Of a stretch of DNA of 64,000 nucleotides, positions 8,940 to 18,553 are shown piece after piece. Numbering within the stretch: the stretch's first letter is position 1; every line of letters starts with the position of its first letter. The stretch comes from Nocardia sp. BMG111209 (GTDB lineage Bacteria > Actinomycetota > Actinomycetes > Mycobacteriales > Mycobacteriaceae). The notes beneath the pieces were generated by a model. That model made no database searches. It saw only the letters and a program-made list of their open reading frames with translations, and had not been told where the DNA came from. Location of the stretch: contig NZ_KB907309.1 in the NCBI RefSeq assembly GCF_000381925.1, forward strand, positions 496,001 through 560,000, in the 5' to 3' direction. A program made the translations under genes and the position numbers.

Positions 8940-9914
8940 TCAGACGCCGATCGCCGGGCCGATGGTGGGCCAGGACGAATGCAGGGTGTCCTGCCAGTAC
9001 GACCACGAATGGGTGCCGACCGGATTCTCCTCGATCCGCGCCGGGATGCCGAGCCCGCGTAGTCGTTGCTCGAACGAGGTGACGCAGGCGTCGACCCCGG
9101 CCTCGATCGGCCCGCCGAAGAAGATGTTCTCCGGCAGTTGCGGTTTCACCTCGGCCTCGTGCGGGCCCGGGATGCCGGTGCCGGTGGACAGGAAGATCGT
9201 CGTCCCGCGCAGATTCTCGGCGAGCAGCGCGGGATCGTGTGCGGCCCAGGCCGGATCGCCGGGCAGACCCCACATATCGGCCGGATTGCCGCCCCGATTC
9301 GCGATGGAGAATTCGATCGAGCCCTGGGCCATACCGAGATCCGGACATGCGCTGTACCCGGCCACCGCGCGATATCGGCCCGGATTGCGTACGGCCAGAA
9401 CGAATGCCGCGATACCGCCCATCGACAGGCCGCCGATCGCGTCGACGCCGTTACCGTCGAACGCCGCATCGATCAGCGGGGGTAGCTCCCGGGTCAGGAA
9501 GGTCTCCCAGCGGTAGTGGCCGAATTTGGGATCGTCGGCCTGCCAATCCGTGTAATAGCTGGCCTGGCCGCCGATCGGCAGCACCACATTCACCGATTTG
9601 TCGGCGAAGAAGGGTTCGGCGTCGGTCGCGTTGGTCCAGGTGCTCTGCTGTTCCCCGGGATCGAGGCCGTCGAGCAGATAGTAGGTGGGGCGCGCGCCGC
9701 CGGCGCGCGGATGCAGCACCTCCACCGGAACCGCGCGACCCATCGCGGGCGAGTCGACGAGCAGCGCCGACCGCGTGGGGCTCAGCCGATTTTCCGCGAC
9801 GATCCGCGCCCCCGGCGCGGGGTCGGCGGCCGCCGTGGGCAACCGCCCGGCGCCCGGAACGCAGAGTCCGGTAGCCACCGAAAGCAAAACGGCAGCAACG
9901 ACACTGAAGCGCAT
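8940..9914 (-). CDS. Antigen 85/mycolyltransferase-type esterase, exported
   Basis: Alpha/beta-hydrolase of the esterase D/antigen 85 family, 324 aa. It has an N-terminal signal peptide (residues 1-30 ending in AAADP). The nucleophile Ser164 is in GGLSMGG and the catalytic His302 in VGTHSWSYW, the same context as antigen 85 proteins. The expected role is transfer of mycolates, or hydrolysis of lipid esters, at the cell envelope; true mycolyltransferase activity is inference. The ribosome-binding site GGAGGTGAGGC directly precedes ATG 9914. Its position recalls the exported esterase Rv0774c, between purD and purB in M. tuberculosis. Confidence 0.88.
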   Translation of the reverse strand: MRFSVVAAVLLSVATGLCVPGAGRLPTAAADPAPGARIVAENRLSPTRSALLVDSPAMGRAVPVEVLHPRAGGARPTYYLLDGLDPGEQQSTWTNATDAEPFFADKSVNVVLPIGGQASYYTDWQADDPKFGHYRWETFLTRELPPLIDAAFDGNGVDAIGGLSMGGIAAFVLAVRNPGRYRAVAGYSACPDLGMAQGSIEFSIANRGGNPADMWGLPGDPAWAAHDPALLAENLRGTTIFLSTGTGIPGPHEAEVKPQLPENIFFGGPIEAGVDACVTSFEQRLRGLGIPARIEENPVGTHSWSYWQDTLHSSWPTIGPAIGV

Positions 9915-10050
9915 GCCTCACCTCCATCAGCCCAGCCCGAGTCGTCCCAACGTAACTCACGGCCGGAGGTCACGGCAGTACTTTCTCGTTGCCGCACCCC
10001 TTGGGCAAAACCGAGCGGTCCGTGTTCGGAAAATGCACTGCGCGAACGGG

Positions 10051-10482
10051 TTATCCCGCCGCGCGCTCGAGCACCCCGCGGATCGACCCCGCGAGATAAT
10101 CGAGGTCGGCCCGCGCCGGATGGGTGGGCCGCGCGCGCAGGCCGAAACCGTCGCCCGGGGTACGCGGAATCACGTGCAGGTGCACGTGGAAGACCTCCTG
10201 CCCGGCCGTGACCCCGTCCGCCAGAAAGAAATTCACGCCGTCGCAGCCCACCTCGGAGGCCCGCAGCGCCGCGGCCAGTCGCTGCCCGACCCGGAAGAGC
10301 TTGCCGCCCAGCTCCGGATCGAGTTCGGCCAGGCTGCGCGCCGGCGTCTTCGGGATCACCAGCAGATGGCCGGGAGTCACCGGCCGAATGTCCATGAACG
10401 CCAGCACATCCTCGTCCTCGTACACCTTCGATGCGGGGGCACGGCCGGCGACGATATCGCCGAAGATCGTGTACGGATTCAT
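10051..10482 (-). CDS. HIT family nucleotide-binding hydrolase
   Basis: A 143-aa histidine-triad protein of the Hint/FHIT-like branch. The triad is HVHLHV (His99, His101, His103). The N-terminal 'IFGDIVAGRAPASKVYEDEDVLAFMD' style and the RPVTPGHLLVIPK strand are typical. Expected activity is hydrolysis of adenosine phosphoramidates or dinucleotide polyphosphates in the cytosol. It lies downstream of purB in the same direction (34 bp apart). A second HIT protein lies at 16605, so the window holds two paralogs, each next to a purine gene. Confidence 0.92.
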   Translation of the reverse strand: MNPYTIFGDIVAGRAPASKVYEDEDVLAFMDIRPVTPGHLLVIPKTPARSLAELDPELGGKLFRVGQRLAAALRASEVGCDGVNFFLADGVTAGQEVFHVHLHVIPRTPGDGFGLRARPTHPARADLDYLAGSIRGVLERAAG

Positions 10483-10488
10483 GGACGC

Positions 10489-10494
10489 AGCCTA
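10489..10494 (-). promoter_or_regulatory. Leaderless -10 box of HIT gene (TAGGCT)
   Basis: Minus-strand TAGGCT ends 6 nt before ATG 10482. There is no ribosome-binding site, and it falls in the 34-bp purB-HIT gap, so the HIT gene can be transcribed separately from purB. Confidence 0.45.
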
Positions 10495-10516
10495 CGTCGC
10501 GAAACCGCCCGTGGCG

Positions 10517-11938
10517 CTACAGGATCGGCGACGGAGTGTAGTGCGCGGCCGCGGGATCGGCGTCCACCAGCTTCTGCACCTGCGCGATCACATCGGCCAC
10601 CTGTGCCTGCGCCGCGCCGACGAATGCGGACCGGTCCGACAGCGCGGTCTCCAGTTCGGCGCGGGTCAGCGGCAGCCGATCGTCGCCGGCCAGCCGATCG
10701 AGCAGATCCGGTTCGCGGCCCTGTTCCCGCATGGCCAGCGCGACCGCGACCGCGTGCTCCTTGATGACCTCGTGCGCCGACTCCCGGCCGACCCCGGCGC
10801 GCACGGCCGCCATCAGGATGCGGGTGGTGGCCAGGAAGGGCAGGTAGCGGTTGAGCTCCCGCTCGATCACGGCCGGATAGGCGCCGAATTCGGCCAGCAC
10901 GGTCAGGAAGGTCTCGATCATGCCGTCCATGGCGAAGAACGCGTCCGGCAGCGCGACCCGGCGCACCACCGAGCAGAACACGTCGCCCTCGTTCCACTGC
11001 GCCCCCGCGAGCTCCGCGGCCATCGAGGCGTAGCCGCGCAGCACCACCTGCAGGCCGTTGACCCGCTCGCAGGACCGGGTGTTCATCTTGTGCGGCATCG
11101 CCGACGAACCCACCTGGCCCGGCTGGAAACCCTCGGTGACCAGCTCGTGCCCGGCCATCAGCCGGATCGTGTGCGCGAACGAGGACGGCCCGGCGCCCAC
11201 CTGCACCAGCGCGGACAGCACGTCGTGGTCCAGCGACCGGGGATACACCTGGCCGACGCTGGTGAGCACGCTCGCGAAGCCCAGATGCCGCGCGACCCGC
11301 TGCTCCAGCAGGGTCAGCTTGGCCGCGTCGCCGCCGAGCAGGTCCAGCATGTCCTGGGCGGTGCCCATCGGGCCCTTGATACCGCGCAGCGGGTACCGGT
11401 CGATCAGCTCACGCAGCCGGGTGAGCGCGATGAGCAGCTCGTCGGCGGCGGAGGCGAAGCGTTTGCCGAGCGTGGTGGCCTGCGCGGCCACATTGTGCGA
11501 ACGACCCGCCATGACCAGTGGCCCGTATTCGGCGGCCCGCTCGGCCAGCCGGGCGGCGACGGCCACCCCGTGCCGGTACACATGCTCGAGCGAGGACCGG
11601 ATCTGCAACTGTTCCACGTTCTCGGTGAGATCGCGGCTGGTCATGCCCTTGTGGATGTGCTCGTGCCCGGCGAGCGCGTTGAACTCCTCGATGCGCGCCT
11701 TCACGTCGTGGCGGGTCACCCGCTCGCGCTCGGCGATCGAGGCCAGGTCGACCCGGTCGATCACCCGCTCGTAGTCCTCGACCACACCCGGCGGCACGTC
11801 CACGCCGAGTTCGGCCTGTGCCCGCAGCACCTCCAGCCACAGCCGGCGCTCCAGCACGATCTTGTTCTCCGGGGACCACAGATGCCGCAGCTCCGGGCCG
11901 GCGTACCGGTTGGCGAGGACGTTCGGGACAACACTCAC
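10517..11938 (-). CDS. purB: Adenylosuccinate lyase
   Basis: Catalyses two fumarate-releasing steps in purine synthesis: SAICAR to AICAR and adenylosuccinate to AMP. The 473-aa length is normal. The fumarase/aspartase signature GSSAMPHKMN is at about residues 281-290. GHEHIHKGMTSRDLTENV carries the catalytic-site TS(R)DL motif, and GRSHNVAAQATTLGK is the AMP-contact segment. GTG 11938 is the first codon after a TAGACT -10 box 8 nt away. It works with PurS/Q and PurD encoded in the same window. Confidence 0.96.
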   Translation of the reverse strand: MSVVPNVLANRYAGPELRHLWSPENKIVLERRLWLEVLRAQAELGVDVPPGVVEDYERVIDRVDLASIAERERVTRHDVKARIEEFNALAGHEHIHKGMTSRDLTENVEQLQIRSSLEHVYRHGVAVAARLAERAAEYGPLVMAGRSHNVAAQATTLGKRFASAADELLIALTRLRELIDRYPLRGIKGPMGTAQDMLDLLGGDAAKLTLLEQRVARHLGFASVLTSVGQVYPRSLDHDVLSALVQVGAGPSSFAHTIRLMAGHELVTEGFQPGQVGSSAMPHKMNTRSCERVNGLQVVLRGYASMAAELAGAQWNEGDVFCSVVRRVALPDAFFAMDGMIETFLTVLAEFGAYPAVIERELNRYLPFLATTRILMAAVRAGVGRESAHEVIKEHAVAVALAMREQGREPDLLDRLAGDDRLPLTRAELETALSDRSAFVGAAQAQVADVIAQVQKLVDADPAAAHYTPSPIL

Positions 11939-11946
11939 GTCGGTCG

Positions 11947-11952
11947 AGTCTA
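11947..11952 (-). promoter_or_regulatory. Leaderless -10 box of purB (TAGACT)
   Basis: Minus-strand TAGACT ends 8 nt before GTG 11938 and overlaps the stop region of the upstream TetR gene, so purB appears to have its own promoter inside the end of that gene. Confidence 0.5.
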
Positions 11953-12612
11953 GTGTTCGGTGCCGACCCGATTGCCGGAGGTATGCGGGTGCAGGATGGT
12001 CTGCTGGGGAGTGGCCGGTGCGATCACGTCGATCAGCTCCAGCAGGGCGCCGCGCGCGGTGCGGCGCGGCTGCGGTTCGGGCTCGGTGAGCGCGGCCACC
12101 ACGGCCCCGTCGACCACCGCCACCAGCCGCCGCAGTTGCTCGCCGCGGACCACCCGATCGGAGCGGCGCAGCACGTCGGCGAGCAGATCCTCGAGCTGGG
12201 TGCGTAGTCGCAGCTGCACCTCACGCAGTTCGGGGTGGCGGGCCGACGCGACCGAGCGCTCGTATCGGGCCAGCAGTTGCCCGCGCGCGAATTCGTCGTA
12301 TCCGTCGGTACCCACGAGCAGGTCCAGGATCAGCTCGACCGTCGCCTCCGCGCCGCGGCGGCGGTGGGTCACCTCGCCGACCCGGCGGCGCATCGCGTCG
12401 AGTTCGGCATTGCCGCTGAACTCGACCGCGCGCGCGATCAGATCCTCGAGGGACTGGAAATAGTACGTAGTCGACGCCAAGGGTAGATCGGCCCGCGTGG
12501 CCACCGAGCGGTGCCGGACAGCATCGAAACCACCTTCGAGCAATAGCTCGGCGGCAGCCGCAACCAGAGCCTGGCGACGCCGTTCGCCTTTCGGAGTCGT
12601 CGCGGTTATCAC
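11950..12612 (-). CDS. TetR family transcriptional regulator
   Basis: A 220-aa regulator. The N-terminal TetR helix-turn-helix spans about residues 9-55 (RRRQALVAAAAELLLEGGF, then VATRADLPLASTTYYF with the signature YYFQS recognition helix). The C-terminal ligand/dimer domain ends in a Pro-rich tail. The start appears to be GTG 12612. It lies immediately upstream of purB in the same direction, with 11 bp between. The ligand is unknown. A regulator at this position resembles Rv0775 of M. tuberculosis by gene order; orthology is inference. Confidence 0.88.
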   Translation of the reverse strand: MITATTPKGERRRQALVAAAAELLLEGGFDAVRHRSVATRADLPLASTTYYFQSLEDLIARAVEFSGNAELDAMRRRVGEVTHRRRGAEATVELILDLLVGTDGYDEFARGQLLARYERSVASARHPELREVQLRLRTQLEDLLADVLRRSDRVVRGEQLRRLVAVVDGAVVAALTEPEPQPRRTARGALLELIDVIAPATPQQTILHPHTSGNRVGTEH

Positions 12613-12706
12613 CGTGTCATCGTGCCAGTCGTCATCGGTTCATCCGTGCCAAATCGGTGCGATCGCTGTGGGTACGTACTTTGTCGGTCTTCTTCTGCCG
12701 GTTCCT

Positions 12707-12775
12707 GATTGCGCGCGCCGACCCGCTCCGGATTGCCTGTGCCGACCCGGCGGATTGCATGCGCCGGCCCGGCGG
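12707..12775. repeat. Three imperfect 22-24 bp tandem repeats
   Basis: Three consecutive units begin GATTGC and continue with NNGYGCCGRCCCG: 12707-12730, 12731-12752 and 12753-12775. They lie in the 303-bp gap between the aminotransferase stop and the TetR start, which otherwise shows no credible gene. Confidence 0.6.
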
Positions 12776-12915
12776 TGGGATGTCCCGATCCGGCCGCGGG
12801 TGAACGAGAAGGTGCGGTGCGAAAACACACCATACTTTTTCTACCGCATCGGCGGCCGGTAGGGGGCCGGGAACGGAAAGACTTTGGGGGACTGGGCAGT
12901 CCGATGCGACCGAGG

Positions 12916-14070
12916 TCACAGAAAGCGCCCCATCCGGACCAATGCCTCCTCGATGTCCGTGGTGGCGCCGGCAAAAGAAATGCGGACCGTATGGTTTCCG
13001 TTTTCGGTGTCGAAATCGATTCCGGGGGCGAGTGCGACACCGGTGTGCGCCAGCAGATCGGCGCACCAGCGCGTCGAATCGTCGGTCAGGTGGCCGATAT
13101 CCGCATAGGCGTAGAACGCGCCGTCGGCGGGTGCGAGTTCGGTGATACCCAGTTTCGGCAGACCGTCGAGCAGCAACCCCCGGTTGTCGGCGTAGCGGTG
13201 GACGTGCCGGTCGAGCTCGGCGCGCGATTCCGGATCGAAGGCGTGCACCGCGGCGTACTGCGAGACCGCCGGCGGGCACACCGTCATATTCGAGGCCAGT
13301 CGCTGCAGCGCCGGCCGCAGCCGCGCGGGCACCAGCATCCACCCCAGCCGCCAGCCGGTCATCGAGAAGTATTTCGAGACCGAACCCACCACGATCGACT
13401 CGCGCGAGGTCTCCCAGGCCGAGGCGGTCGGCTCGGTGTCGGCATAGCTGATCCCGTGGTAGATCTCGTCGGAGATCAGCAGCGTGCCGTGCTCGTCGCA
13501 CCAGCGGGCCAGCGCGGCCAGCTCACCGGGGTCGATCATGGTGCCCGTCGGATTGGCCGGACTGGCCACGATCAGGCCCGCGGGCGGTTCCGGCAGCGCC
13601 TCGAGCATGGCCACGGTCGGCTGGAACCGGGTCTGCGGCCCGCAGTCCAGTTCGACCACCCGGCAGCCCAGCGCGGTCAGCGTGTTGCGATAGGCCGGAT
13701 ATCCGGGCCGGGCCACCACCACGGTGTCGCCCGGGTCGAAGGCGGCCAGGAAGATCAGCGTGAACGCACCCGAGGAGCCGGTGGTGATCACCACGTCGTC
13801 GGCGGTGGCGTCGACACCGTAGCCGTCGCGGTGGTACGCGGCGATCACCTCGCGCAGCTCCGGAATGCCGAAGGTCTCAGTGTAGCCGAGCAGTTCGTTG
13901 TCGATCGCCAGCTTCGTGGCCCGCAGCACCGGCGCCGGGGCCGGCGTGGACGGCTGCCCCGCCGCGAGCACCAGGACGTCGCCGTGGGTGCGGGCTCGTT
14001 CGGCCGCGGCCTTCCAGACGTCCATGACGTAGAAGGTGGGAATGGTGGAACGAAGCGATTCACTGCGCAC
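12916..14070 (-). CDS. Class I/II aminotransferase (AspB-like)
   Basis: PLP-dependent aminotransferase of 384 aa, fold type I. Visible motifs are VLAAGQPS near the N terminus, VITTGSSGAF, VASPANPTGT (PLP/substrate-binding Asn), ISDEIYHG (Asp to the pyridine N), and SVSKYFSMTGWRLGW with the PLP Lys at about residue 231. The C-terminal VRISFAG Arg binds the substrate carboxylate. It resembles the mycobacterial AspB-type enzyme Rv3565 more than a DapC, judged from remembered motifs; the substrate is not certain. GTG 14070 lies 7 nt after a TACCGT -10 box. Confidence 0.87.
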   Translation of the reverse strand: MRSESLRSTIPTFYVMDVWKAAAERARTHGDVLVLAAGQPSTPAPAPVLRATKLAIDNELLGYTETFGIPELREVIAAYHRDGYGVDATADDVVITTGSSGAFTLIFLAAFDPGDTVVVARPGYPAYRNTLTALGCRVVELDCGPQTRFQPTVAMLEALPEPPAGLIVASPANPTGTMIDPGELAALARWCDEHGTLLISDEIYHGISYADTEPTASAWETSRESIVVGSVSKYFSMTGWRLGWMLVPARLRPALQRLASNMTVCPPAVSQYAAVHAFDPESRAELDRHVHRYADNRGLLLDGLPKLGITELAPADGAFYAYADIGHLTDDSTRWCADLLAHTGVALAPGIDFDTENGNHTVRISFAGATTDIEEALVRMGRFL

Positions 14071-14077
14071 CCGGTCG

Positions 14078-14083
14078 ACGGTA
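14078..14083 (-). promoter_or_regulatory. Leaderless -10 box of aminotransferase (TACCGT)
   Basis: Minus-strand TACCGT ends 7 nt before GTG 14070, with no ribosome-binding site. Confidence 0.5.
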
Positions 14084-14181
14084 GAACACGCGCGCCCGTC
14101 CGCTCCCTCCCGGTTGCGAGATCACCCTGTTATCGTCGGCGGTATGCCCGGGTCGGGCGACTGATCGACGCGGTTCAGGGG

Positions 14182-15123
14182 GTGCGCACGGTGGTGGTGA
14201 TCCGCCCCGATCGGCGTTCCCGCCCGCGTCCGCCCACGCCGCGGCAGCGCGCGCGACGACTGGCCGGCCGGGCCCGATCGGGCCTGCGCCGCGCGGCGGC
14301 GGCCCGTACCACCGCGGCCCGGCTGTGGCGCGCCGCGCGCACCCGCGACTGGCGTACCGACTGGCGCGACACCACACAGCGCACCCGCCGATTCGCCGAA
14401 ACCCATCGGGCACTGCTGATCGGCCTGTGCTGCACCGCGATTCTCGCCGCGGCCGACGACCGCGCCCCCGGCACCGTCGACATCGCTCTGGAAGTCGGTG
14501 CGACGCAACGTATCCCGGTCGCCTACGGGCTGGAGAACCAGGCCCCGCCGGAATCCGCCCGCCGCTACCTCGACGCGGTCGACAACGGTGAGCGCATCCG
14601 GGAATCCCAGGTGGTGGCCGCGGCGGCGCGGGCCACCCTGGACCGCGCCAAGGCCGAGGCGGCCGCCGCGGCCGCCGGCCGGCCCGCGCCCTGGCTGCCC
14701 GGCCCGGCGACCCTGCCCGGTATCGCCCCCGGGATCGGCGGCTACGCCCTCCCCGCGCGCGGCGTGTTCACCTCCGGCTACGGAAACCGCTGGGGTACTT
14801 TCCATTACGGCATCGATATCGCGGCGCCGATCGGTTCACCGATCTACGCCGTCGCCGACGGCACGGTCATCGACGCCGGGCCCGCACAGGGTTTCGGGTT
14901 GTGGGTGCGCCTGCGCCACGACGACGGCACCATCACCGTCTACGGCCACATGTACGACTTCTCGGTCTCCGTCGGGGAGCGCGTCCACGCCGGCGAGCAG
15001 ATCGCGCGCGTCGGCAACCGCGGCGACTCCACCGGCCCGCACCTGCATTTCGAGGTGCTGATCAACGGGCAGCACGTGGATCCCCAGCCCTGGCTGGCCC
15101 TGCACGGCATCGCGATCTCCTGA
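14182..15123 (+). CDS. M23 family metallopeptidase, membrane-anchored
   Basis: A 313-aa LytM/M23 peptidase predicted to cut peptidoglycan cross-bridges or act as an amidase activator. A very Arg-rich cytosolic N terminus (about 70 aa) is followed by one TM segment (about residues 76-91, LIGLCCTAILAAA), an Ala-rich linker, and the C-terminal M23 domain. Zn ligands are in FHYGIDIAAP (His and Asp, about 208-213) and HLHFE (about 286-290). GTG 14182 has a G-rich site next to it; downstream GTGs at 14191 and 14194 are alternatives. It is divergent from the aminotransferase. Confidence 0.9.
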   Translation: MRTVVVIRPDRRSRPRPPTPRQRARRLAGRARSGLRRAAAARTTAARLWRAARTRDWRTDWRDTTQRTRRFAETHRALLIGLCCTAILAAADDRAPGTVDIALEVGATQRIPVAYGLENQAPPESARRYLDAVDNGERIRESQVVAAAARATLDRAKAEAAAAAAGRPAPWLPGPATLPGIAPGIGGYALPARGVFTSGYGNRWGTFHYGIDIAAPIGSPIYAVADGTVIDAGPAQGFGLWVRLRHDDGTITVYGHMYDFSVSVGERVHAGEQIARVGNRGDSTGPHLHFEVLINGQHVDPQPWLALHGIAIS

Positions 15124-15190
15124 ACGCGGCCGAATTCCGCCCGGCGCAACCGATCCCGGCCGGAAGGCACTCACGGTGCCACGTAACTAC

Positions 15191-15216
15191 CGGTGCCGCA
15201 ACGGGTTCCGGCACCG
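15191..15216. terminator. Bidirectional hairpin between M23 gene and purD
   Basis: Perfect 8-bp arms CGGTGCCG (15191-15198) and CGGCACCG (15209-15216) with a 10-nt loop lie between two convergent stops (15123 and 15224). No T-tract is present. Confidence 0.4.
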
Positions 15217-15223
15217 CGACAGC

Positions 15224-16501
15224 TCAGACGCGCGCCGGAACCGAGATGCGGTCCTCCACGGCGGCGAGCGCGATATCGGTACGGCAGTGTGCGCCGGGCA
15301 GTTTCACGGCCGCGAGCCGGTCGTAGGCGCGGGTGCGGGCCTCGGCCAGATCGGCGCCGGCGGCGACGATGCTCAGCACCCGGCCACCGGCGGACACCAG
15401 CGCGCCGTCGTCGCGCAGCGCGGTACCGGCATGCAGGACATCGGTACCGGGCTCGCCGGGCTCGGTGCCGGTGATCACGTCGCCGGTGCGGGGCCGGCCG
15501 GGATAGTTCTCGGCGGCCAGCACGACCGTGATCGCGGCGCCGTCGCGCCAGCGCAGCGGCGCCGCCGCGGCCAGGGTGCCGGTGGCGGTGGCGTACAGCA
15601 GTTCGCCGAGTGGGCTCGCCAGCAGCGCCAGCACCGCCTGCGTCTCCGGATCGCCGAAGCGGCAATTGAATTCGACCACCGCCGGCCCCGCCTGCCCGAT
15701 CGCGAGGCCGGCGTAGAGCAGCCCCGAGAACGGGACGCCGCGGCGAACCATCTCCGCGGCAACGGGTTTCACGACATCCTCGACGATCTCGGTGACCGTC
15801 TCGGCGGGCAGCCAGGGCAGCGGCGTATAGGCGCCCATCCCACCGGTGTTCGGCCCGGTGTCGCCGTCGCCGACGCGCTTGTGGTCCTGCGCGGGCAGCA
15901 GCGGCACCACCGTCTCGCCGTCGACCAGGCAGAACAGCGACACCTCGGGCCCGTCGAGGAACGATTCCAGCAGTACCGGATGTCCCTGCTCCAGCAGCTC
16001 GGCGCCGTGGTCGCGGGCGGCCAGCCGGTCGGCGGTGACCACGACGCCCTTACCCGCGGCCAGGCCGTCGTCCTTCACCACCCAGGTCGGGCCGAACCGG
16101 TCCAGGGCGGCGTCCAGCTCACCCGGGTGGTCGACCACCTCGCTGTGCGCGGTGCGCACCCCGGCGGCGGCCATGACGTCCTTGGCGAACGCCTTCGAAC
16201 CCTCGATCCGCGCGGCCGCGGCGGACGGCCCGAAACACGCGATCCCCGCCGCGCGCACCGCGTCCGCCACCCCGAGCACCAGCGGCACCTCCGGGCCGAT
16301 CACCACGAGATCGGCGGCGACCTCCCGCGCCAGCGCCGCCACGGCGTCGGCGTTCACCGGATCGACCGCCCGCAGCTCGGCCTGCTGCGCCATCCCCGGA
16401 TTGCCGGGCGCGGCGAACACCGCCCGCACTCCCGGATCCCGGCGCAGGGCCAGTACGAGGGCGTGTTCACGAGCTCCGGAGCCGATGACGAGTACGCGCA
16501 C
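15224..16501 (-). CDS. purD: Phosphoribosylamine-glycine ligase
   Basis: GAR synthetase: ATP + glycine + phosphoribosylamine give GAR, the second step of purine synthesis. It is an ATP-grasp enzyme of 425 aa. Motifs include [13 protein letters not shown] at the N terminus, [18 protein letters not shown], the Gly-rich [11 protein letters not shown] loop, [19 protein letters not shown] and [12 protein letters not shown] (metal/ATP site). GTG 16501 lies 7 nt after a TAAGCT -10 box. It is convergent with the M23 gene and divergent from the second HIT gene. Confidence 0.96.
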   Translation of the reverse strand: MRVLVIGSGAREHALVLALRRDPGVRAVFAAPGNPGMAQQAELRAVDPVNADAVAALAREVAADLVVIGPEVPLVLGVADAVRAAGIACFGPSAAAARIEGSKAFAKDVMAAAGVRTAHSEVVDHPGELDAALDRFGPTWVVKDDGLAAGKGVVVTADRLAARDHGAELLEQGHPVLLESFLDGPEVSLFCLVDGETVVPLLPAQDHKRVGDGDTGPNTGGMGAYTPLPWLPAETVTEIVEDVVKPVAAEMVRRGVPFSGLLYAGLAIGQAGPAVVEFNCRFGDPETQAVLALLASPLGELLYATATGTLAAAAPLRWRDGAAITVVLAAENYPGRPRTGDVITGTEPGEPGTDVLHAGTALRDDGALVSAGGRVLSIVAAGADLAEARTRAYDRLAAVKLPGAHCRTDIALAAVEDRISVPARV

Positions 16502-16508
16502 GGCAGAC

Positions 16509-16514
16509 AGCTTA
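16509..16514 (-). promoter_or_regulatory. Leaderless -10 box of purD (TAAGCT)
   Basis: Minus-strand TAAGCT ends 7 nt before GTG 16501; no ribosome-binding site is present. Confidence 0.5.
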
Positions 16515-16604
16515 GGGGACGTGCCGATCGACCCCGACGGGTATCGGGCACGCGGCCGCGGGGGTCACCGGCGCATCGGGCGAGGGGGCGGCAGAATACT
16601 CACC

Positions 16605-17030
16605 ATGGCTTCCGTTTTCAGTGCGATCATCGCCGGTCAGCTGCCCGGACGGTTCGTGTACGAGGACGACGAATTCGTCGGTTTCCTCACCATCGCCCCC
16701 GTCACCCAGGGTCACACGCTGGTGGTGCCCCGCCAGGAGATCGACCAGTGGCAGGATCTCGATCCCGCCACCTTCGCCCGTCTGATGGCGGTGGCCCAGA
16801 CCCTCGGCCGCGCCGTCCGCACCGCCTGGGACGCGCCCCGCGCGGGCCTGTTGATCGCCGGTCTGGAGGTGCCCCACCTGCACGTCCACGTCTTCCCGGC
16901 GTTCGAACTCGGCGATTTCGACATCTCCGGCGCCGATCAGGAGCCCAGCAAGGAATCCCTCGACGAGGCCCAGTCCAAAATCAAGAAGGCCCTCCGCGAC
17001 CTCGGCTTCGGCGGCAACGTCCCCGAATAG
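16605..17030 (+). CDS. HIT family protein (Rv0759c-like)
   Basis: A 141-aa histidine-triad protein. It starts [21 protein letters not shown] and carries [17 protein letters not shown], then the triad [10 protein letters not shown]. It differs from the other HIT protein in the window by a Lys/Glu-rich C-terminal tail ([18 protein letters not shown]). The expected reaction is hydrolysis of nucleotide phosphoramidates. It is convergent with phoR (3 bp between stops). The phoP-phoR-HIT order matches Rv0757-Rv0758-Rv0759c, which makes orthology likely. Confidence 0.92.
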   Translation: MASVFSAIIAGQLPGRFVYEDDEFVGFLTIAPVTQGHTLVVPRQEIDQWQDLDPATFARLMAVAQTLGRAVRTAWDAPRAGLLIAGLEVPHLHVHVFPAFELGDFDISGADQEPSKESLDEAQSKIKKALRDLGFGGNVPE

Positions 17031-17033
17031 GGA

Positions 17034-18553
17034 TCACGCCGCCGGGCGCGGCAGCCGGACGGTGAAGGTGGTGCCCTCGCCCGGAGCGCTGTCCACGGTG
17101 ACGGTGCCACCGTGGGCGCCGACGAGGGCCTGCACGATGGACAGGCCCAGTCCGGTGCCGCCGCTGTCGCGGCTCCGCGAGGAGTCGGTGCGATAGAACC
17201 GCTCGAAGATGCGTTCGGCCTGGTCCGGCGGCAGGCCCGGACCGGTGTCGGCGACCTCGAGCCGGACCTCGTCCGCGGCCGGGGCGAGGCGGACCTCCAC
17301 CGCGGCCTCCGGCGGGGTGTGGATCAGCGCGTTGTTGACCAGATTGCCGAGTACCTGACGCAGCCGCGCCTCGTCACCGAGCAGTTCCAGCGTGCCGGCA
17401 CCGGTGCGGATCACCAGATCGATCGGCCGCGGCGGGCCGTCCGGCCGCTGGGCGGCGTCGAGCGCGCGCGCATTGTGCACGGCGTCGCTGGCCAGGGCCA
17501 GCAGATCCACCGGCCGGCGGTCCAGGGGCCGTTGCGCGTCCAGCCGGGCCAGCATCAGCAGATCCTCGACCAGCACACCCATCCGGTTCGCCTCGCGTTC
17601 GATGCGATCCATGAACATCCGCGGATCGGCCATCGCACCCTGCCGATACAGTTCGGCGAAGCCCTTGATGGTGGTCAGCGGAGTGCGCAACTCGTGGCTG
17701 GCGTCGGCGATGAACCGCCGCATCTTCGCCTCCGACCGGCGGGCCGCCTCCTCGGAGGCCTCGGTGGCGGCGAACGCCTGCTGGATCTGGGACAGCATCC
17801 CGTTCAGCGACTGCGACAGCAGATCGACCTCGGTATTGGTGCCGCGCACCGGAACTCGGCGATGCAGGTCGCCGCCGGCGATCGCGGCGGCGGTCTTCTC
17901 CACCTCGCGCAGCGGCCGCAGGCTGCGCCGGATCGTGAACTGCGCGACCACCGCGAGCACGGCCAGCACGATGACGCCGACCACCACCTGCAGCCCGACC
18001 AGCCGGTCGAGGGTGTTGTCGGTCTCGTTCAGCGGCAGCGCCACGATGCTGGTGGACCCGTCCGAGCCCACGACCCGCAGTGCCCGCCAGTGCTGGTCCG
18101 GATCGTCCACCGAGCCGATGGTCCGGGGATGCCGGTCCAGATCCGAGGGGATGTCGGGAATCGTTGTGCCCGAGAGGAATTCGGTGCGGAGATTCCCGTT
18201 CGGATCGATGATGTGCACATAGAACAGCGTCGGGGGGCGTTCCCCGCGCGGCGCCGGTTGCGGTTCGGGCAACGGCTGGCTCGGGCGCGCGAACGTGTGC
18301 GACGCCTCGACGAGCTGCCGATCGACCCGATCGAGCAGCACGCGGTGCATCGAGGAGGTGACCGCGACGCCGGACACGAGCAGTCCGAGCGCCGACAACA
18401 GCAACAACGCCACCGCGAGGGTCACCCGCAGCGGGATTGCGGCGAATCGCGATCGGATCAGGTGGGCGATCGATCGGGACCGTTGTGCCGACGACGGGGA
18501 CGACGGGCCTGCCGAAGCTCCGAGGGTGGCCGCTGCCTCGTCGACCTGGGTGC

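Noticed and set aside
12609..13501. Long minus-strand frames upstream of the TetR gene
   Set aside because: They owe their length to GC bias and to the 22-24 bp repeats, and they run antiphase through the aminotransferase gene.
12916..14070. Considered as DapC
   Set aside because: FYVMDVW at the N terminus and the CGPQTRFQPT segment recall AspB (Rv3565)-type enzymes; the symbol was left empty because substrate is uncertain.
15176..17065. Long plus-strand frame of 629 aa across purD
   Set aside because: Shadow of purD and the HIT gene; product is a Gly/Arg/His-rich sequence with no fold. Similar long shadows opposite mce4, ptrB and purB were ignored for the same reason.
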